Part shown: positions 34,144 through 43,353 of the stretch, piece after piece | Layout of the letters: every line of letters starts with the position of its first letter | Position numbering within the stretch: position 1 is the stretch's first letter | NCBI GenBank assembly: GCA_944325665.1 | Contig: CALVAY010000004.1 | Location: 49,888 to 113,887, forward strand | Length of the DNA stretch: 64,000 nt | Reading direction: 5' to 3' | Source of the DNA: Candidatus Gastranaerophilales bacterium | GTDB taxonomy: Bacteria; Cyanobacteriota; Vampirovibrionia; Gastranaerophilales; Gastranaerophilaceae | The notes under the pieces: generated by a model | Database searches by the model: none | Seen by the model: the letters and a program-made list of their open reading frames with translations, nothing else | What the model was told of the DNA's origin: nothing | Translations under genes and position numbers: made by a program

Positions 34144-34323
34144 CTATTCTTCGATTGTGATAACGCTTACAGGGCAAGCATCAGCAGCTTCTCTAACGCT
34201 ATCTTCGTTAGCTGCAACATTTGCATCGTTAACAGTTGCAACATCTTCTACTTTAAATACATCGGGGCAGAATGATTCACAAGCGCCGCAAGCAATGCAT
34301 CCTTCTTCGATTTTAACTTTCAT
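34144..34323 (-). CDS. fdx: Ferredoxin, single [4Fe-4S] type
   Basis: A 59-aa electron carrier. It starts MKVKIEEGCIACGACESFCP, giving C-x-x-C-x-x-C at residues 9, 12 and 15 with a further Cys at 19. DACPVSVITIEE near the end supplies another Cys-Pro ligand. It is very acidic, with only one complete cluster set, which matches short clostridial/thermotogal ferredoxins. GGAG lies seven bases before the ATG, a TTGCTT-N18-TATAAT promoter is at 34371-34400 and a terminator follows. It is a plausible electron donor for anaerobic reductases such as the dehydratase activase at 26532. Confidence 0.93.
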   Translation of the reverse strand: MKVKIEEGCIACGACESFCPDVFKVEDVATVNDANVAANEDSVREAADACPVSVITIEE

Positions 34324-34370
34324 TTCATTACTCCTTAATTAATATCTAACACCTTATAAAAGGCTTATTA

Positions 34371-34400
34371 ATTATACTAACAAAAGAAGCTAAAAAGCAA
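34371..34400 (-). promoter_or_regulatory. Promoter of the ferredoxin gene
   Basis: On the minus strand: TTGCTT, 18-base spacer, perfect TATAAT, about 48 bases upstream of the start. Confidence 0.65.
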
Positions 34401-34409
34401 GATACAAAA

Positions 34410-34940
34410 TTATAATTCTTTTAAATCCTTGTTGGAGTCAAGCAATTTTGCCAGAGTTTTTGCATCCCCCTTAAGTTTAAAATACTCGGCAAATTTTGAG
34501 GTTGTTTTTAAATTATACGACCTGCCGTTTCTGTCTTTTGTACGAGAAACAAGCCCTTTTTCAACAAGCTCGGCAACATGTTCATAAGCATTCGAGCGAA
34601 GCTCTTTTAGGGCAGACTGCCTGATTGGCTCTTTAAGGGCAATTACGGTTAAAGTCTTTAATACGGGCGGTTTTAAATCAACAGGGCAAAGTTTTTCAAC
34701 AATGTCTAAATGCTCTGCTCTGACTTGAATTATATAACCGTCTTCATCATCAATCTCAAGAGCGCCTTCACGGGAAGAATAATCAAACATTAAATCTAAA
34801 AGCGCACTTTCAACCTCGTCTTCTCGAACATCAAGAAGCTCTGCAATCTCTAAAGGTTGCATCGCACGTGCGGTTACAAACAAAACCGCTTCAACCTTTG
34901 CTTTTAAATTATTCGGCTCAAGATTATCCTGCGTCTGCAA
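34410..34940 (-). CDS. scpB: Segregation and condensation protein B
   Basis: A kleisin-associated winged-helix subunit of the SMC-ScpA-ScpB condensin. A TTG at 34940 with GAGGAG seven bases upstream gives 176 aa and only a 17-base overlap with scpA; an ATG at 34979 would overlap scpA by 56 bases. Typical segments are LKAKVEAVLFVTARAMQPLE, LTVIALKEPIRQSALKELR and VSRTKDRNGRSYNLKTTSKF, matching the two winged helices. It lies directly after scpA and smc, a complete condensin operon. Confidence 0.93.
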   Translation of the reverse strand: MQTQDNLEPNNLKAKVEAVLFVTARAMQPLEIAELLDVREDEVESALLDLMFDYSSREGALEIDDEDGYIIQVRAEHLDIVEKLCPVDLKPPVLKTLTVIALKEPIRQSALKELRSNAYEHVAELVEKGLVSRTKDRNGRSYNLKTTSKFAEYFKLKGDAKTLAKLLDSNKDLKEL

Positions 34941-35817
34941 TTTCACTCTCCTCAAGAGATTTTTTAGCACGGGTAACATATAATTTTCCGTAAAAATCTT
35001 CTTGGATAATATCTATATCTTCCTTAACCATTAAGAATAATACCGCAATGTAGGCTGAACTTCTGTCAAAACCTAAAAGAGTAAGCTCTCTTAATTCAAT
35101 TTTATCTTCTTTTTTAAGAATTTGCTCAAGATTTTGACGCATTTTTTCAACGACAGTTTCAATATACTCATCGTGCGCAAGGTTTAAAATGTCCTTTGCT
35201 TTTAGTTTTGAGTAATCCCTGACTCTTCTTTTTTGCCTTTCAAGAGCATTTTTTAAAGTTTGTTTCTTCTCTAACTGCTCATAAAATTCCAAATGTCTGA
35301 TTAAGTCTTTTAAGGTAACGTTTCTGTTTCTGTTTAACCTGACACTTGTACGTCTTTGAAGCACTTCATCAAACGAAACAACGTTAGAAGAAGGTAAGCG
35401 AAGCTGCTCGCCTTCATAATCAGCTTCAAAACCGTCATCGTCAAAGAACTCATCTTCTTGAGGCTCTAAATCTTCAAGGCTTATGCCGTCAATGATATTT
35501 GATTTTAATCTCAATAAAATCGAAGTAAAAAGCAAAGCTCTTCCTACTGATTTTAAATCTTTAATTTTAAGCTCGGAGAGCCTTTCCATATATTTATCAT
35601 AAAGATCGACAATGTCTATGTTCCAAGGGTCAATCTTGCCTGAGCGAGCCATATCAACGAGGATTTCAATGGCGTCAGTGCTTTTATCTTTTTGAACGTT
35701 ATTTATTGAAATAAACTCGACCCCTTCGCCAAAGTTAACGGTAGAGTCCAAATAGCTCACACTGTCGAGCATATTTGTATTTGATTTATTATAAAAGTTT
35801 TCTGCCGTATTGTTCAT
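34924..35817 (-). CDS. scpA: Segregation and condensation protein A (kleisin)
   Basis: A 297-aa kleisin bridging the SMC heads. The N-terminal region has IEILVDMARSGKIDPWNIDI, the family hallmark contacting the SMC neck. KSVGRALLFTSILLRLKSNI follows, then an acidic linker (LEDLEPQEDEFFDDDGFEAD), and a C-terminal winged helix ends near EDIDIIQEDFYGKLYV. The ATG lies between the smc stop and its own coding region with a one-base gap. It is longer at the N-terminus than many ScpA proteins, with about 35 polar residues before the core. Confidence 0.92.
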   Translation of the reverse strand: MNNTAENFYNKSNTNMLDSVSYLDSTVNFGEGVEFISINNVQKDKSTDAIEILVDMARSGKIDPWNIDIVDLYDKYMERLSELKIKDLKSVGRALLFTSILLRLKSNIIDGISLEDLEPQEDEFFDDDGFEADYEGEQLRLPSSNVVSFDEVLQRRTSVRLNRNRNVTLKDLIRHLEFYEQLEKKQTLKNALERQKRRVRDYSKLKAKDILNLAHDEYIETVVEKMRQNLEQILKKEDKIELRELTLLGFDRSSAYIAVLFLMVKEDIDIIQEDFYGKLYVTRAKKSLEESEIADAG

Positions 35818-35818
35818 C

Positions 35819-38800
35819 CTATGCTATCCCTGCTTCCTGCTCCGGATCTTTAATTCCTACACCCGAAATTTTTGTTACACCTTTTCCTTTTTGCGTAACA
35901 CCAATCATTCTGTCCGCGCTGTCAATCATCGGCTTTCTTAAGCTTACCACAACAAACTGAGTTTGCTTAGCCTGAATATTAATCATACGGGCAAGTCTTT
36001 CAACGTTTGGCCCGTCAAGGTGCATATCAACTTCATCAAAAGCATAAAACGGTGCGGGCATATATCTTTGTACCGCAAATACAAACGCAAGTGCGGTAAG
36101 AGTTTTTTCACCACCTGACATGGCGGCAAGCTTTTGATTTTTCTTATCTCTGATATTTGCCCTAAATACCAAACCACCTGAGAACGGGTCTTTTTCATTT
36201 TCAAGAACCAAAGAACCCTCACCCTCAGATAACATCGGGAAAATATCATTAAAGTTTTTATTAACAGCATTAAAGGTTTTAAGAAATTCTTCTTTTTTAT
36301 TTGTTTCATAACCCTTCATGCGCTCTTGTATCTCTACTCTTTCTTTCTCAAGAGTTTCAATTCTTTGCGTCAACTCCTCAAGCGCAGATGCAACGGTTTC
36401 ATAATCCTGAATTGCGCGCATGTTAACAAGACCCAAGGCCTCAATTTTCTTTTGCAGTTTTTGTATTTTAGAATTTACCTCGTCAAGAGAAATTTCCGTA
36501 GGCTCAACCTCTTTTACGTTAACACCTTTTTCCTCAAGCTCTTGTGCTACCTGCTCAAGCATAGGTTCAAGTTCACGCCTTCTTGCTTTTGAGCTTTCAA
36601 TTTGCTCGTTAATTCTCTCAAGTTCGGCTTCCGTATTATTTTTTGCTTTTTCTAATTCAAGAAGTTCGTTTTGGGCTTCATCACGCTGCTTTTGGAATTC
36701 AACAAGATTTTTACCCAATTCCTCAATTTTTTCTTCATACTCAACTAAAACTACCTTAAGGGCTTCAATTTCAGCGGCATATTTTTTCTTATCTTCCTCA
36801 AGTTTAACATTCTCTTCTTGAACCCTTACAATATCTTTTTGCCTTTGTTCAATACTTAACTCTTGGAATTTTATATTATTCTTTTCTTTTTCAATGTCAT
36901 TTTCGGTATTTAAAATCTTTCTTTCAAGCTCTTTGATTTCATTTTCAATACCTTGGGTTTTTTCCTTCAGCTCTTTTAATTCGCCTTCATCGATTAATTT
37001 TTCAACTTCTTCAATTTCGCTCTGAACGCCCGATGTCTTATCCAAAAGTTCAATATGGCTCTGCTCAAGCTTATCCAGCTTTTTCTCATCCTCTTTAATT
37101 TTCGGAGTAATTTCATTAATTCTTGCGTAATTTTTCTCAATAGTTTCCTTAGCGCTTGAATTTACATCGATAAGATTTTTAAGCTCATATTTAGCACTGT
37201 TGTAGGCGTTTTGAGCATTTGAATAATCAAGCCTTACCTGCTCAAGGTTTTTATCCAGCTTGGTTCTTTTCTCGCAAAGTTCGTTGTATTCAATCTCAAA
37301 TGCCTTTAGGCGTTTTTTGAAGTTTTCAAGCTCACGATCCTCTGCTTTTGAGAACATTGCAGCCGCACTTCTTCTTTTTGCACCGCCTGTTATAGCACCT
37401 GTTTTTTCAAATATATCACCTTCAAGAGTAACTACTCTGTATTTGCTCATTAATTTTTTGGCACACTCAAGGTTTTCAACAACAACGGTTTCGCCAAGTG
37501 CAAAATAAAAAGCGTCGATGTACTTATCATCAAAGTCAATTAAGTTAATTGCAAAGTCAATAACTCCATTGTCTTTGGGTAGAGAAAGTCTTGTCGGAGC
37601 TTTTTTGATTTTGTTTAACGGCAAAAATGTTGCTCTGTCTCTTCCTTGAGATTTCAAAAGCTCAATTGCCCTTGTTGCAACGTGTTCGTCATCAACAATG
37701 ACAAATCTTGAACGAGCGCCCATTGCAACGTCAATAGCGTCCGCGTACTCACCTTCAACATCTGCCAACTGCATAAGAGGAGCATGGACACCTTGAAGAT
37801 GAGCGTTCATAATGGTTTCAACGCCGGCACCAAGCGAAACCGTTTTATAAGCTTGCTTGTTTGCTTCAAGAGTTGCGATTTTTTTGTGTGCAAGTTGAAT
37901 ACTGTGCTCTAAATCTGCAATTTGGGTGCGAGTTTTGTCTAATTCTTCAAATGTCAGCTTTTGAGAAACTTTGCACTCGTCAAGCTCTTTTTGAAGAGTC
38001 TGGATGTGCAATTCAAGCTTGTCTTTCTTGTCTGAATAAGTTTTTTGACCCTCTTCAAGTTCGTTTATTTTCTTATTTATTTCATCCAACTCTTTTGTAA
38101 GAGAATTCAGCTCGTTTTCAAGCGGAAGTTTTGTTTTAATAACTTCAGTTTCTTTATCTTTTAGAGCATCAAGCTCTTTTCTTAAAGTATTTCTTCTCTC
38201 AATATGCTCATCGGCCGTTTTATTTAAGCCCGACATTTCAAGTAAAATTTGCGCAAGTTTTTCTTTTTTCTCGCCCAACAGCTCTTGCAGATTTTGTATT
38301 TCTTTTACCTTAAGCTCAATTGCCTGCTCGATTTCCTGCTTCTTCTTAGTAAGGCTCTCTATACCGTTTTTAGAGTTTTGAGCAGTCTTTTTATTATCCA
38401 AAATTAATTTATCACTGTGGGCGATAGAAGTCTCTTTGCGGCTGATTTCACCCTTTTTCTCTTCAAGGAGTTTTTTAACCTCAAGCTGTTTATCTTCACC
38501 TTGAGCTCGAACCATCTCGCAAATTTCTTTATATTTTACTTTTTTATCCTCAATTTTTGATTTAATTTCATCCAACTTTTGAGTTTGGACTTTAATTTCT
38601 TTTGTAGAAGATAAAATATTTTGATGAACTAAATCCAAAGAACGCTTTGTGTCAAAGTATTTAATAACATTTACCTGACTTTCAAGTCCTGTTTTCTCAT
38701 CGTTTAATTCTTTATACTTAAGCGCAATTTCACGCTCTGCCTTTAATTCATCCAATCTGGCATCTTTTTCGTTTTTCACAATAAGAGAATTTTGAACACG

Positions 38801-39340
38801 AGCCTCAACCGTTTCAAGCTCTTTTGTCGCCATGGAAATTTTTCTGTCAAAGTCGGCAGTTCCAGCAATTTCATCCAAAAATTTTCTTCTTTCATTAGCC
38901 GAACAGTTTGCAATGGTTGTAACATCACCTTGCATAATTACGTTGTAGCTGTTTGGCGTAATGTTGTATTTTTCAAGCTCTGAGTGGATTTGCGTTAATG
39001 TACACTGCTTGTCGTTAAGATAGTAAATGCTCTGCACCCCTTGCGAAGTTCTTTTGATTTTTCTTGCGACAATTAAGTCCTCATCCTCATTTAGGGCAAA
39101 GGTAACGCGAACTGATGCTTCATTTCTTTTGTTATGCGTTGTAATTAAATCGCCCACACCTTGCTCTGAGCGCAGTGTACGAGCGGAAGAAAGACCGAGT
39201 GCAAATAAGATGCAGTCAATAATATTACTTTTGCCTGACCCGTTAGGCCCTGAAACCACAGTAAAGCCGTCTAAAAACGGGATTACGTTTTTATTGGCAA
39301 AAGATTTGAAGTTATCTATCTCCAACAGTTTAATACGCAT
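35819..39340 (-). CDS. smc: Chromosome segregation protein SMC
   Basis: A 1173-aa condensin ATPase. The ATG at 39340 gives the family start MRIKLLEIDNFKSFANK; an ATG at 39358 adds six residues. Walker A is GPNGSGKSNIIDCI, about residues 32-45. Two long coiled coils flank a hinge in the middle (GVHAPLMQLADVEGEYADAI, then FEKTGAITGGAKRRSAAAMF). The C-terminal head has the signature MSGGEKTLTALAFVFAVQRY and Walker B PFYAFDEVDMHLDG. It is the first gene of smc-scpA-scpB. The length is normal. Confidence 0.96.
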   Translation of the reverse strand: MRIKLLEIDNFKSFANKNVIPFLDGFTVVSGPNGSGKSNIIDCILFALGLSSARTLRSEQGVGDLITTHNKRNEASVRVTFALNEDEDLIVARKIKRTSQGVQSIYYLNDKQCTLTQIHSELEKYNITPNSYNVIMQGDVTTIANCSANERRKFLDEIAGTADFDRKISMATKELETVEARVQNSLIVKNEKDARLDELKAEREIALKYKELNDEKTGLESQVNVIKYFDTKRSLDLVHQNILSSTKEIKVQTQKLDEIKSKIEDKKVKYKEICEMVRAQGEDKQLEVKKLLEEKKGEISRKETSIAHSDKLILDNKKTAQNSKNGIESLTKKKQEIEQAIELKVKEIQNLQELLGEKKEKLAQILLEMSGLNKTADEHIERRNTLRKELDALKDKETEVIKTKLPLENELNSLTKELDEINKKINELEEGQKTYSDKKDKLELHIQTLQKELDECKVSQKLTFEELDKTRTQIADLEHSIQLAHKKIATLEANKQAYKTVSLGAGVETIMNAHLQGVHAPLMQLADVEGEYADAIDVAMGARSRFVIVDDEHVATRAIELLKSQGRDRATFLPLNKIKKAPTRLSLPKDNGVIDFAINLIDFDDKYIDAFYFALGETVVVENLECAKKLMSKYRVVTLEGDIFEKTGAITGGAKRRSAAAMFSKAEDRELENFKKRLKAFEIEYNELCEKRTKLDKNLEQVRLDYSNAQNAYNSAKYELKNLIDVNSSAKETIEKNYARINEITPKIKEDEKKLDKLEQSHIELLDKTSGVQSEIEEVEKLIDEGELKELKEKTQGIENEIKELERKILNTENDIEKEKNNIKFQELSIEQRQKDIVRVQEENVKLEEDKKKYAAEIEALKVVLVEYEEKIEELGKNLVEFQKQRDEAQNELLELEKAKNNTEAELERINEQIESSKARRRELEPMLEQVAQELEEKGVNVKEVEPTEISLDEVNSKIQKLQKKIEALGLVNMRAIQDYETVASALEELTQRIETLEKERVEIQERMKGYETNKKEEFLKTFNAVNKNFNDIFPMLSEGEGSLVLENEKDPFSGGLVFRANIRDKKNQKLAAMSGGEKTLTALAFVFAVQRYMPAPFYAFDEVDMHLDGPNVERLARMINIQAKQTQFVVVSLRKPMIDSADRMIGVTQKGKGVTKISGVGIKDPEQEAGIA

Positions 39341-39435
39341 TAAAAATCCATTTTGCACCAGTCTAGTTAATATAATTAGACAACAAAACAGGCTACTATG
39401 TCAAATATTGTATCAATATTACGTTATATAAAGTA

Positions 39436-40065
39436 TTAGTTGTGATTCAGCATTTTAGCACGGTTAAAAGGCCAGAATATAAAATAGGCTCTGCCTATTA
39501 CTCTATCCTTTGGTAAAAATCCCCAAAAACGGCTGTCTTGGGAGTTTCCGCGGTTATCACCCATCATAAAATATTGCCCCTCAGGAACAACAAAAGGCCC
39601 GCAGTACATATCATCTCTGCATGGTGTCCAGTCTTTTTTAGATAAAATATAAGGTTCATCAAGCGGAATATCGTTTATGTAAACATACCAATCGCCCTTT
39701 GAATCTTTTTTAATTTCAAACTTATCACCCTCGACGCCTATAATTCTTTTAATATAGGCAATATCAAGACAGTAAATGCCTGTCAGTCTTGAAAAGACTG
39801 CCCAAAAATTCTTTTTTAATCTTACATCCGGCGGATAAAAAACAACTATGTCGCCTCTTTGCAGCTGTCTAAAAGGTTTTGAAACTTTTTCAACAAACAA
39901 CCTGTCTTTTTCAACAAGGGTAGGGTGCATAGAGCCTGAGGGTATCCACCTTAGCTCGCCTATAAAAAATCTTATTAAAATAACGGCAACAAGTACAAAG
40001 ACCACCGTATCAAGCGTTTCTTTCAAAAAGTCTTTTATATTTTTTATTATCTGCTCTTTTTTCAA
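39436..40065 (-). CDS. lepB: Signal peptidase I
   Basis: A 209-aa membrane serine protease that removes signal peptides from exported proteins. One N-terminal membrane helix (TVVFVLVAVILIRFFIG) is followed by IPSGSMHPTLVEKDRLFVEK with the nucleophile Ser. The Lys general base is in AYIKRIIGVEGDKFEI, and MMGDNRGNSQDSRFWGFLP is box E. The start is a TTG with GAGGAT upstream. It is ten bases behind the polyprenyl synthase and ends the lpx-peptidase-prenyl run. Confidence 0.95.
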   Translation of the reverse strand: MKKEQIIKNIKDFLKETLDTVVFVLVAVILIRFFIGELRWIPSGSMHPTLVEKDRLFVEKVSKPFRQLQRGDIVVFYPPDVRLKKNFWAVFSRLTGIYCLDIAYIKRIIGVEGDKFEIKKDSKGDWYVYINDIPLDEPYILSKKDWTPCRDDMYCGPFVVPEGQYFMMGDNRGNSQDSRFWGFLPKDRVIGRAYFIFWPFNRAKMLNHN

Positions 40066-40075
40066 TTTAACATCC

Positions 40076-40957
40076 TCAAAAACTCAAGAGTAAATTTAAC
40101 AACAATTCCTTTATATCTTCTCTAAAGCCGTCTTCTAAAAGCTCTTTAGCCTTTAAGAAAAGCTCTTTGGTTTTATCCTGAACCAAATTTGAACATTCAA
40201 GGAACTGCTCATTTGTCATATTAATAATATCACAATTTGAATATTTCTGCCTAAAGTAAATTGCACAAAGTGTATAAGTACCCATTTTAGCGTCATTTAG
40301 GACACTTTTTAAATCCTTTGTATCGTTTTTTATTTGAAAAATTGTACCAAAATAATTTGCAAATTTTTCAAGTTTTATTCTTTTCTCCTCTGAAACAGAA
40401 AAATATTCGCAAACCGCACAAGCAGCACAAACAAAGAGATTTGCCGTTTTAAGAGAAGACTTTTTTAAATACTCGCCTTCGCTCGGGTAGCTGAAACTAC
40501 TTTTGAATTGGTTAATTTCACCGTTTATTGTAAGTAAAATATTATCAGCAAATATTTTTGAAATTTTTTGATTTTCGATTGACGAAAGTGTTAAAAGAGC
40601 CAGAGAAAAAAGATAATCGCCAATAATTAAAGCTTTTTTTTGACCAAATTTTGAATAAAAGCTCTCAATTTCTCTTCTTTTTGTTTCTTCATCTATAATA
40701 TCATCATGAACAAGGGTGGCACTGTGGAGAATTTCAAGACATAGGGCGATTTTTTGGATATTTTCATCGACCTTTTTATCCAAAAGCAAGGCTAAAAGAA
40801 AAACAAAAGCGGGCCTTAGCCTTTTAGATTTTGAAAATAAAAATCCGAGAACATCATCACAAAGTTCATTTTTGTTCTGCTCAACAACATTTTTTAAATC
40901 ATTTTCTAATTCAACAATATAATTTTGAACAGGTTTTAAGATATTCTCGGATTTCAT
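40076..40957 (-). CDS. Polyprenyl (trans-isoprenyl) diphosphate synthase
   Basis: A 293-aa chain-elongating prenyltransferase. KSKRLRPAFVFLLALLL carries the basic substrate site. ATLVHDDIIDEETKRR is the first Asp-rich motif (D-D-x-x-D). The second Asp-rich motif is changed to FQIKNDTKDLKS (N-D-x-x-D), so one metal ligand is Asn. The sequence around the first motif suggests long-chain products such as octaprenyl diphosphate rather than farnesyl diphosphate, but the length cannot be read with certainty. It lies between the M29 peptidase and lepB with gaps of 1 and 10 bases. Confidence 0.85.
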   Translation of the reverse strand: MKSENILKPVQNYIVELENDLKNVVEQNKNELCDDVLGFLFSKSKRLRPAFVFLLALLLDKKVDENIQKIALCLEILHSATLVHDDIIDEETKRREIESFYSKFGQKKALIIGDYLFSLALLTLSSIENQKISKIFADNILLTINGEINQFKSSFSYPSEGEYLKKSSLKTANLFVCAACAVCEYFSVSEEKRIKLEKFANYFGTIFQIKNDTKDLKSVLNDAKMGTYTLCAIYFRQKYSNCDIINMTNEQFLECSNLVQDKTKELFLKAKELLEDGFREDIKELLLNLLLSF

Positions 40958-40958
40958 A

Positions 40959-42071
40959 TTAAATTACAAATTTTCCGTTTTCATAAATTAATTTATCATC
41001 AAGATAAATTTTTGAATTTTCCTTCATGTTTTTAATAATATCCCAGTGAAGACCTGACTCGTTTTTACCGCCCGTTTCAGGATAACTTGCACCAAGAGCC
41101 ATATGAATTGAGCCGCCGATTTTCTCATCGAAGAGAATATTGCCCGTAACGTCTTTTACTCTGTCGTTTGTACCGATAGCAATTTCACCTACAAAGCGGC
41201 TGCCTGCATCCATATCAAGCATTGATAAAAGAAACTCTTCACCTTTTTCGGCTTTTGCATCGACAACTTTACCGCCTTCAAGTTTAAGCCAAATTTTATG
41301 AGATTCATTACCGCGATAAATTGCAGGAAAATCAAAGTAAATTTCGCCTTGAGCACTGTCTTCAACAGGTGAAGTAAAGATTTCGCCGTCAGGGAAGTTA
41401 TTAAGACCGGAACAGCTAATCCATTTTCTTCCTTCAACACTAAAGGTAATATCGGTTTTTTCACCAATAATATGAAGTTTTTTACCGCCGTTCATAAGAT
41501 TTACCAATCTGTCTTGCTCACGGCCGATTTCTTGCCATTTTTCAATAGGATTATCTAAATCCAAATAACAAGAGTTAATAATAAACTGAGTATAGTCATC
41601 CAATGACATTTTTGCCTCTTGAGCCAAGGCTTGAGTAGGATAATCAGCTATGACCCAGTTTAGTTTGCCTTCAGCAGCACGGTTAAGCATTACTGATGAC
41701 AATGAACGAGTTGCAGCAGAGCGTTTTGCCATTTTTTTAGAATCAGCACCGGCCATATTTTTAACGTTGTATGGTGCGCCGATTGAAATGTATTTATCTG
41801 CCTTTTCATACTCGATTTTTGTCATAGGATCAATATATTCAAGCTGCTCATCAGTTGCATATTTAATAAAATCTTCTGCAAGCCCTTCAATTGAGCATCT
41901 TACAACAGGATGAGCACCGCGCATTAAAACCCTTTTATAGACCTCTTTTACAAGGGGCTGGCAAAGTGTGCTTTCTGCTCTTATTATAACCAAATCGCCT
42001 TTTTGGACTTTTGTTGAATAATCGACCAAAATTTCAGCGTATTTTTCTAAAGTTGATTTAATTTTATTCAT
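40959..42071 (-). CDS. M29 family metallo-aminopeptidase
   Basis: A 370-aa cytoplasmic aminopeptidase (AmpS/PepS/thermophilic T type). The N-terminal domain opens LEKYAEILVDYSTKVQKGDL. The C-terminal metal-binding domain includes NFPDGEIFTSPVEDSAQGEI with a ligand Glu, LDMDAGSRFVGEIAIGTNDR with a second Glu, IHMALGASYPETGGKNESGL with a His and Tyr, and HWDIIKNM with the final His and Asp. GAGGAAG precedes the ATG. It overlaps lpxA by eight bases, so it is expressed with the lipid A genes although functionally unrelated. Confidence 0.92.
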   Translation of the reverse strand: MNKIKSTLEKYAEILVDYSTKVQKGDLVIIRAESTLCQPLVKEVYKRVLMRGAHPVVRCSIEGLAEDFIKYATDEQLEYIDPMTKIEYEKADKYISIGAPYNVKNMAGADSKKMAKRSAATRSLSSVMLNRAAEGKLNWVIADYPTQALAQEAKMSLDDYTQFIINSCYLDLDNPIEKWQEIGREQDRLVNLMNGGKKLHIIGEKTDITFSVEGRKWISCSGLNNFPDGEIFTSPVEDSAQGEIYFDFPAIYRGNESHKIWLKLEGGKVVDAKAEKGEEFLLSMLDMDAGSRFVGEIAIGTNDRVKDVTGNILFDEKIGGSIHMALGASYPETGGKNESGLHWDIIKNMKENSKIYLDDKLIYENGKFVI

Positions 42072-42876
42072 CTGCTTCCTCCATATTCTTGTAGTAAGCG
42101 TCTTTAAATCTCAAGGTAACGCCTCTTTTTGAAGTTTTTACGAAATCTACAAGCTTATTAACATATTCGTTCTTTTCGACTTCGTTTTCAATAACTTCCA
42201 GAGCTTGCGTTGTATTGTAATCCGGACTTCTTAAAATCCTTATTGCTTTATGTATAGCATCTCTTGAGGCTTTATCAACCCCTCTTCTTCTTAGCCCGAT
42301 TGCATTTAGACCGATTGGAAGAGCAGGAATGCCTTCCGCTTTACAATATGGAAGAATATCAAGTCTTGCAGCAGAAGCACCTGAAATGATAGCCATTTCA
42401 CCGATTCTGATATTTTGATGAAATACGGATTGACCACCCAAAAAAGCGCCAAAACCTACTTTAACGTGTCCGCCAATTGTTGCGGCATTGGCAAAAATTA
42501 CCTCATCGCCTAACTCACAGTTATGAGCAACATGCGAGTATGCCATAAGAAGGCACTTGTTACCGATTTTAGTGTAATTACCTTCACCTGAAGCACGGTT
42601 TATTGTTGCAAATTCTCTTATCCAACAATTTTTGCCGATTATTACACCTGTTTTTTCGCCCTTGTAGCCTAAATCTTGGGGCTCGCCGCCTATTGAAGCC
42701 ATAGGAGATATTTTTGTTCCTTCGCCGATTGTTGCAAATTCAATGTTTGCACCCGCACCAATCTTTACGCCCGCTTCAATAATAACGCCTTCGCCAATTA
42801 CAACATTTGGCCCAATTTCTACGTTTTCGGCTATTTTTGCACTATCTGCAATTACTGCGCTTTTGTGTATAGTCAT
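42064..42876 (-). CDS. lpxA: UDP-N-acetylglucosamine acyltransferase
   Basis: A 270-aa left-handed beta-helix enzyme that adds the first hydroxyacyl chain in lipid A synthesis. Hexapeptide repeats start at MTIHKSAVIADSAKIAENVE. The catalytic-His region is LMAYSHVAHNCELGDEVIFA with downstream FGAFLGGQSVFHQNIRIGEM. The helical C-terminal domain has IGLRRRGVDKASRDAIHKAI. It sits in the order lpxD-lpxC-fabZ-lpxA, close to that of many Gram-negatives. GAGAAG precedes the ATG. Confidence 0.95.
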   Translation of the reverse strand: MTIHKSAVIADSAKIAENVEIGPNVVIGEGVIIEAGVKIGAGANIEFATIGEGTKISPMASIGGEPQDLGYKGEKTGVIIGKNCWIREFATINRASGEGNYTKIGNKCLLMAYSHVAHNCELGDEVIFANAATIGGHVKVGFGAFLGGQSVFHQNIRIGEMAIISGASAARLDILPYCKAEGIPALPIGLNAIGLRRRGVDKASRDAIHKAIRILRSPDYNTTQALEVIENEVEKNEYVNKLVDFVKTSKRGVTLRFKDAYYKNMEEADE

Positions 42877-42889
42877 CTTCTCACACTTT

Positions 42890-43336
42890 CTATTTTAGAG
42901 CTATTGTTAATTCTGCTTCGACACAAAGTTTTCCGTCAACATAACCTTTTGCTTCGCATTTTGCAATCGGCCCTTTGACTTTAAGCATTCTTGTTTCCAT
43001 ATCAAACCTGTCGCCGGGGCGAACTATGTTTTTAAATCTTGCTTTTTCAACTGCGGCAAAAAGACAAAGTTTTCCTTTATACTCTTCCATTGTTAAAAGT
43101 ATTGGAGCAGCGTTTTGCGCCATTGCCTCAATTTGCAATACACCCGGCATAACAGGGTTATTCGGGAAGTGTCCGTTAAAGAACATTTCATTTGCGGTAA
43201 GATTTTTGTACCCTTTTGAATATTCCCCGGGGACATATTCAACAATTCTATCTACCAATAAAAAAGGATATCTGTGAGGAAGTATCTCCATAATCTCAAA
43301 TATATCCATAGATTTGGGTTCAACTTTTGTATCCAT
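42890..43336 (-). CDS. fabZ: 3-hydroxyacyl-ACP dehydratase
   Basis: A 148-aa hot-dog-fold dehydratase. The catalytic His is in MFFNGHFPNNPVMPGVLQIE and the Glu in the same motif (QIEAMAQNA). DIFEIMEILPHRYPFLLVDR is the family N-terminus, and ARFKNIVRPGDRFDMETRML completes the substrate tunnel. AGGAG precedes the ATG. It competes with lpxA for hydroxyacyl-ACP, and the two are neighbours in the lipid A operon. Confidence 0.96.
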   Translation of the reverse strand: MDTKVEPKSMDIFEIMEILPHRYPFLLVDRIVEYVPGEYSKGYKNLTANEMFFNGHFPNNPVMPGVLQIEAMAQNAAPILLTMEEYKGKLCLFAAVEKARFKNIVRPGDRFDMETRMLKVKGPIAKCEAKGYVDGKLCVEAELTIALK

Positions 43337-43353
43337 TTATTTCTCCTTATAAA

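Noticed and set aside
36326..38100. Several plus-strand frames within the smc region
   Set aside because: They are complements of the coiled-coil coding sequence, without ribosome-binding sites or domain features.
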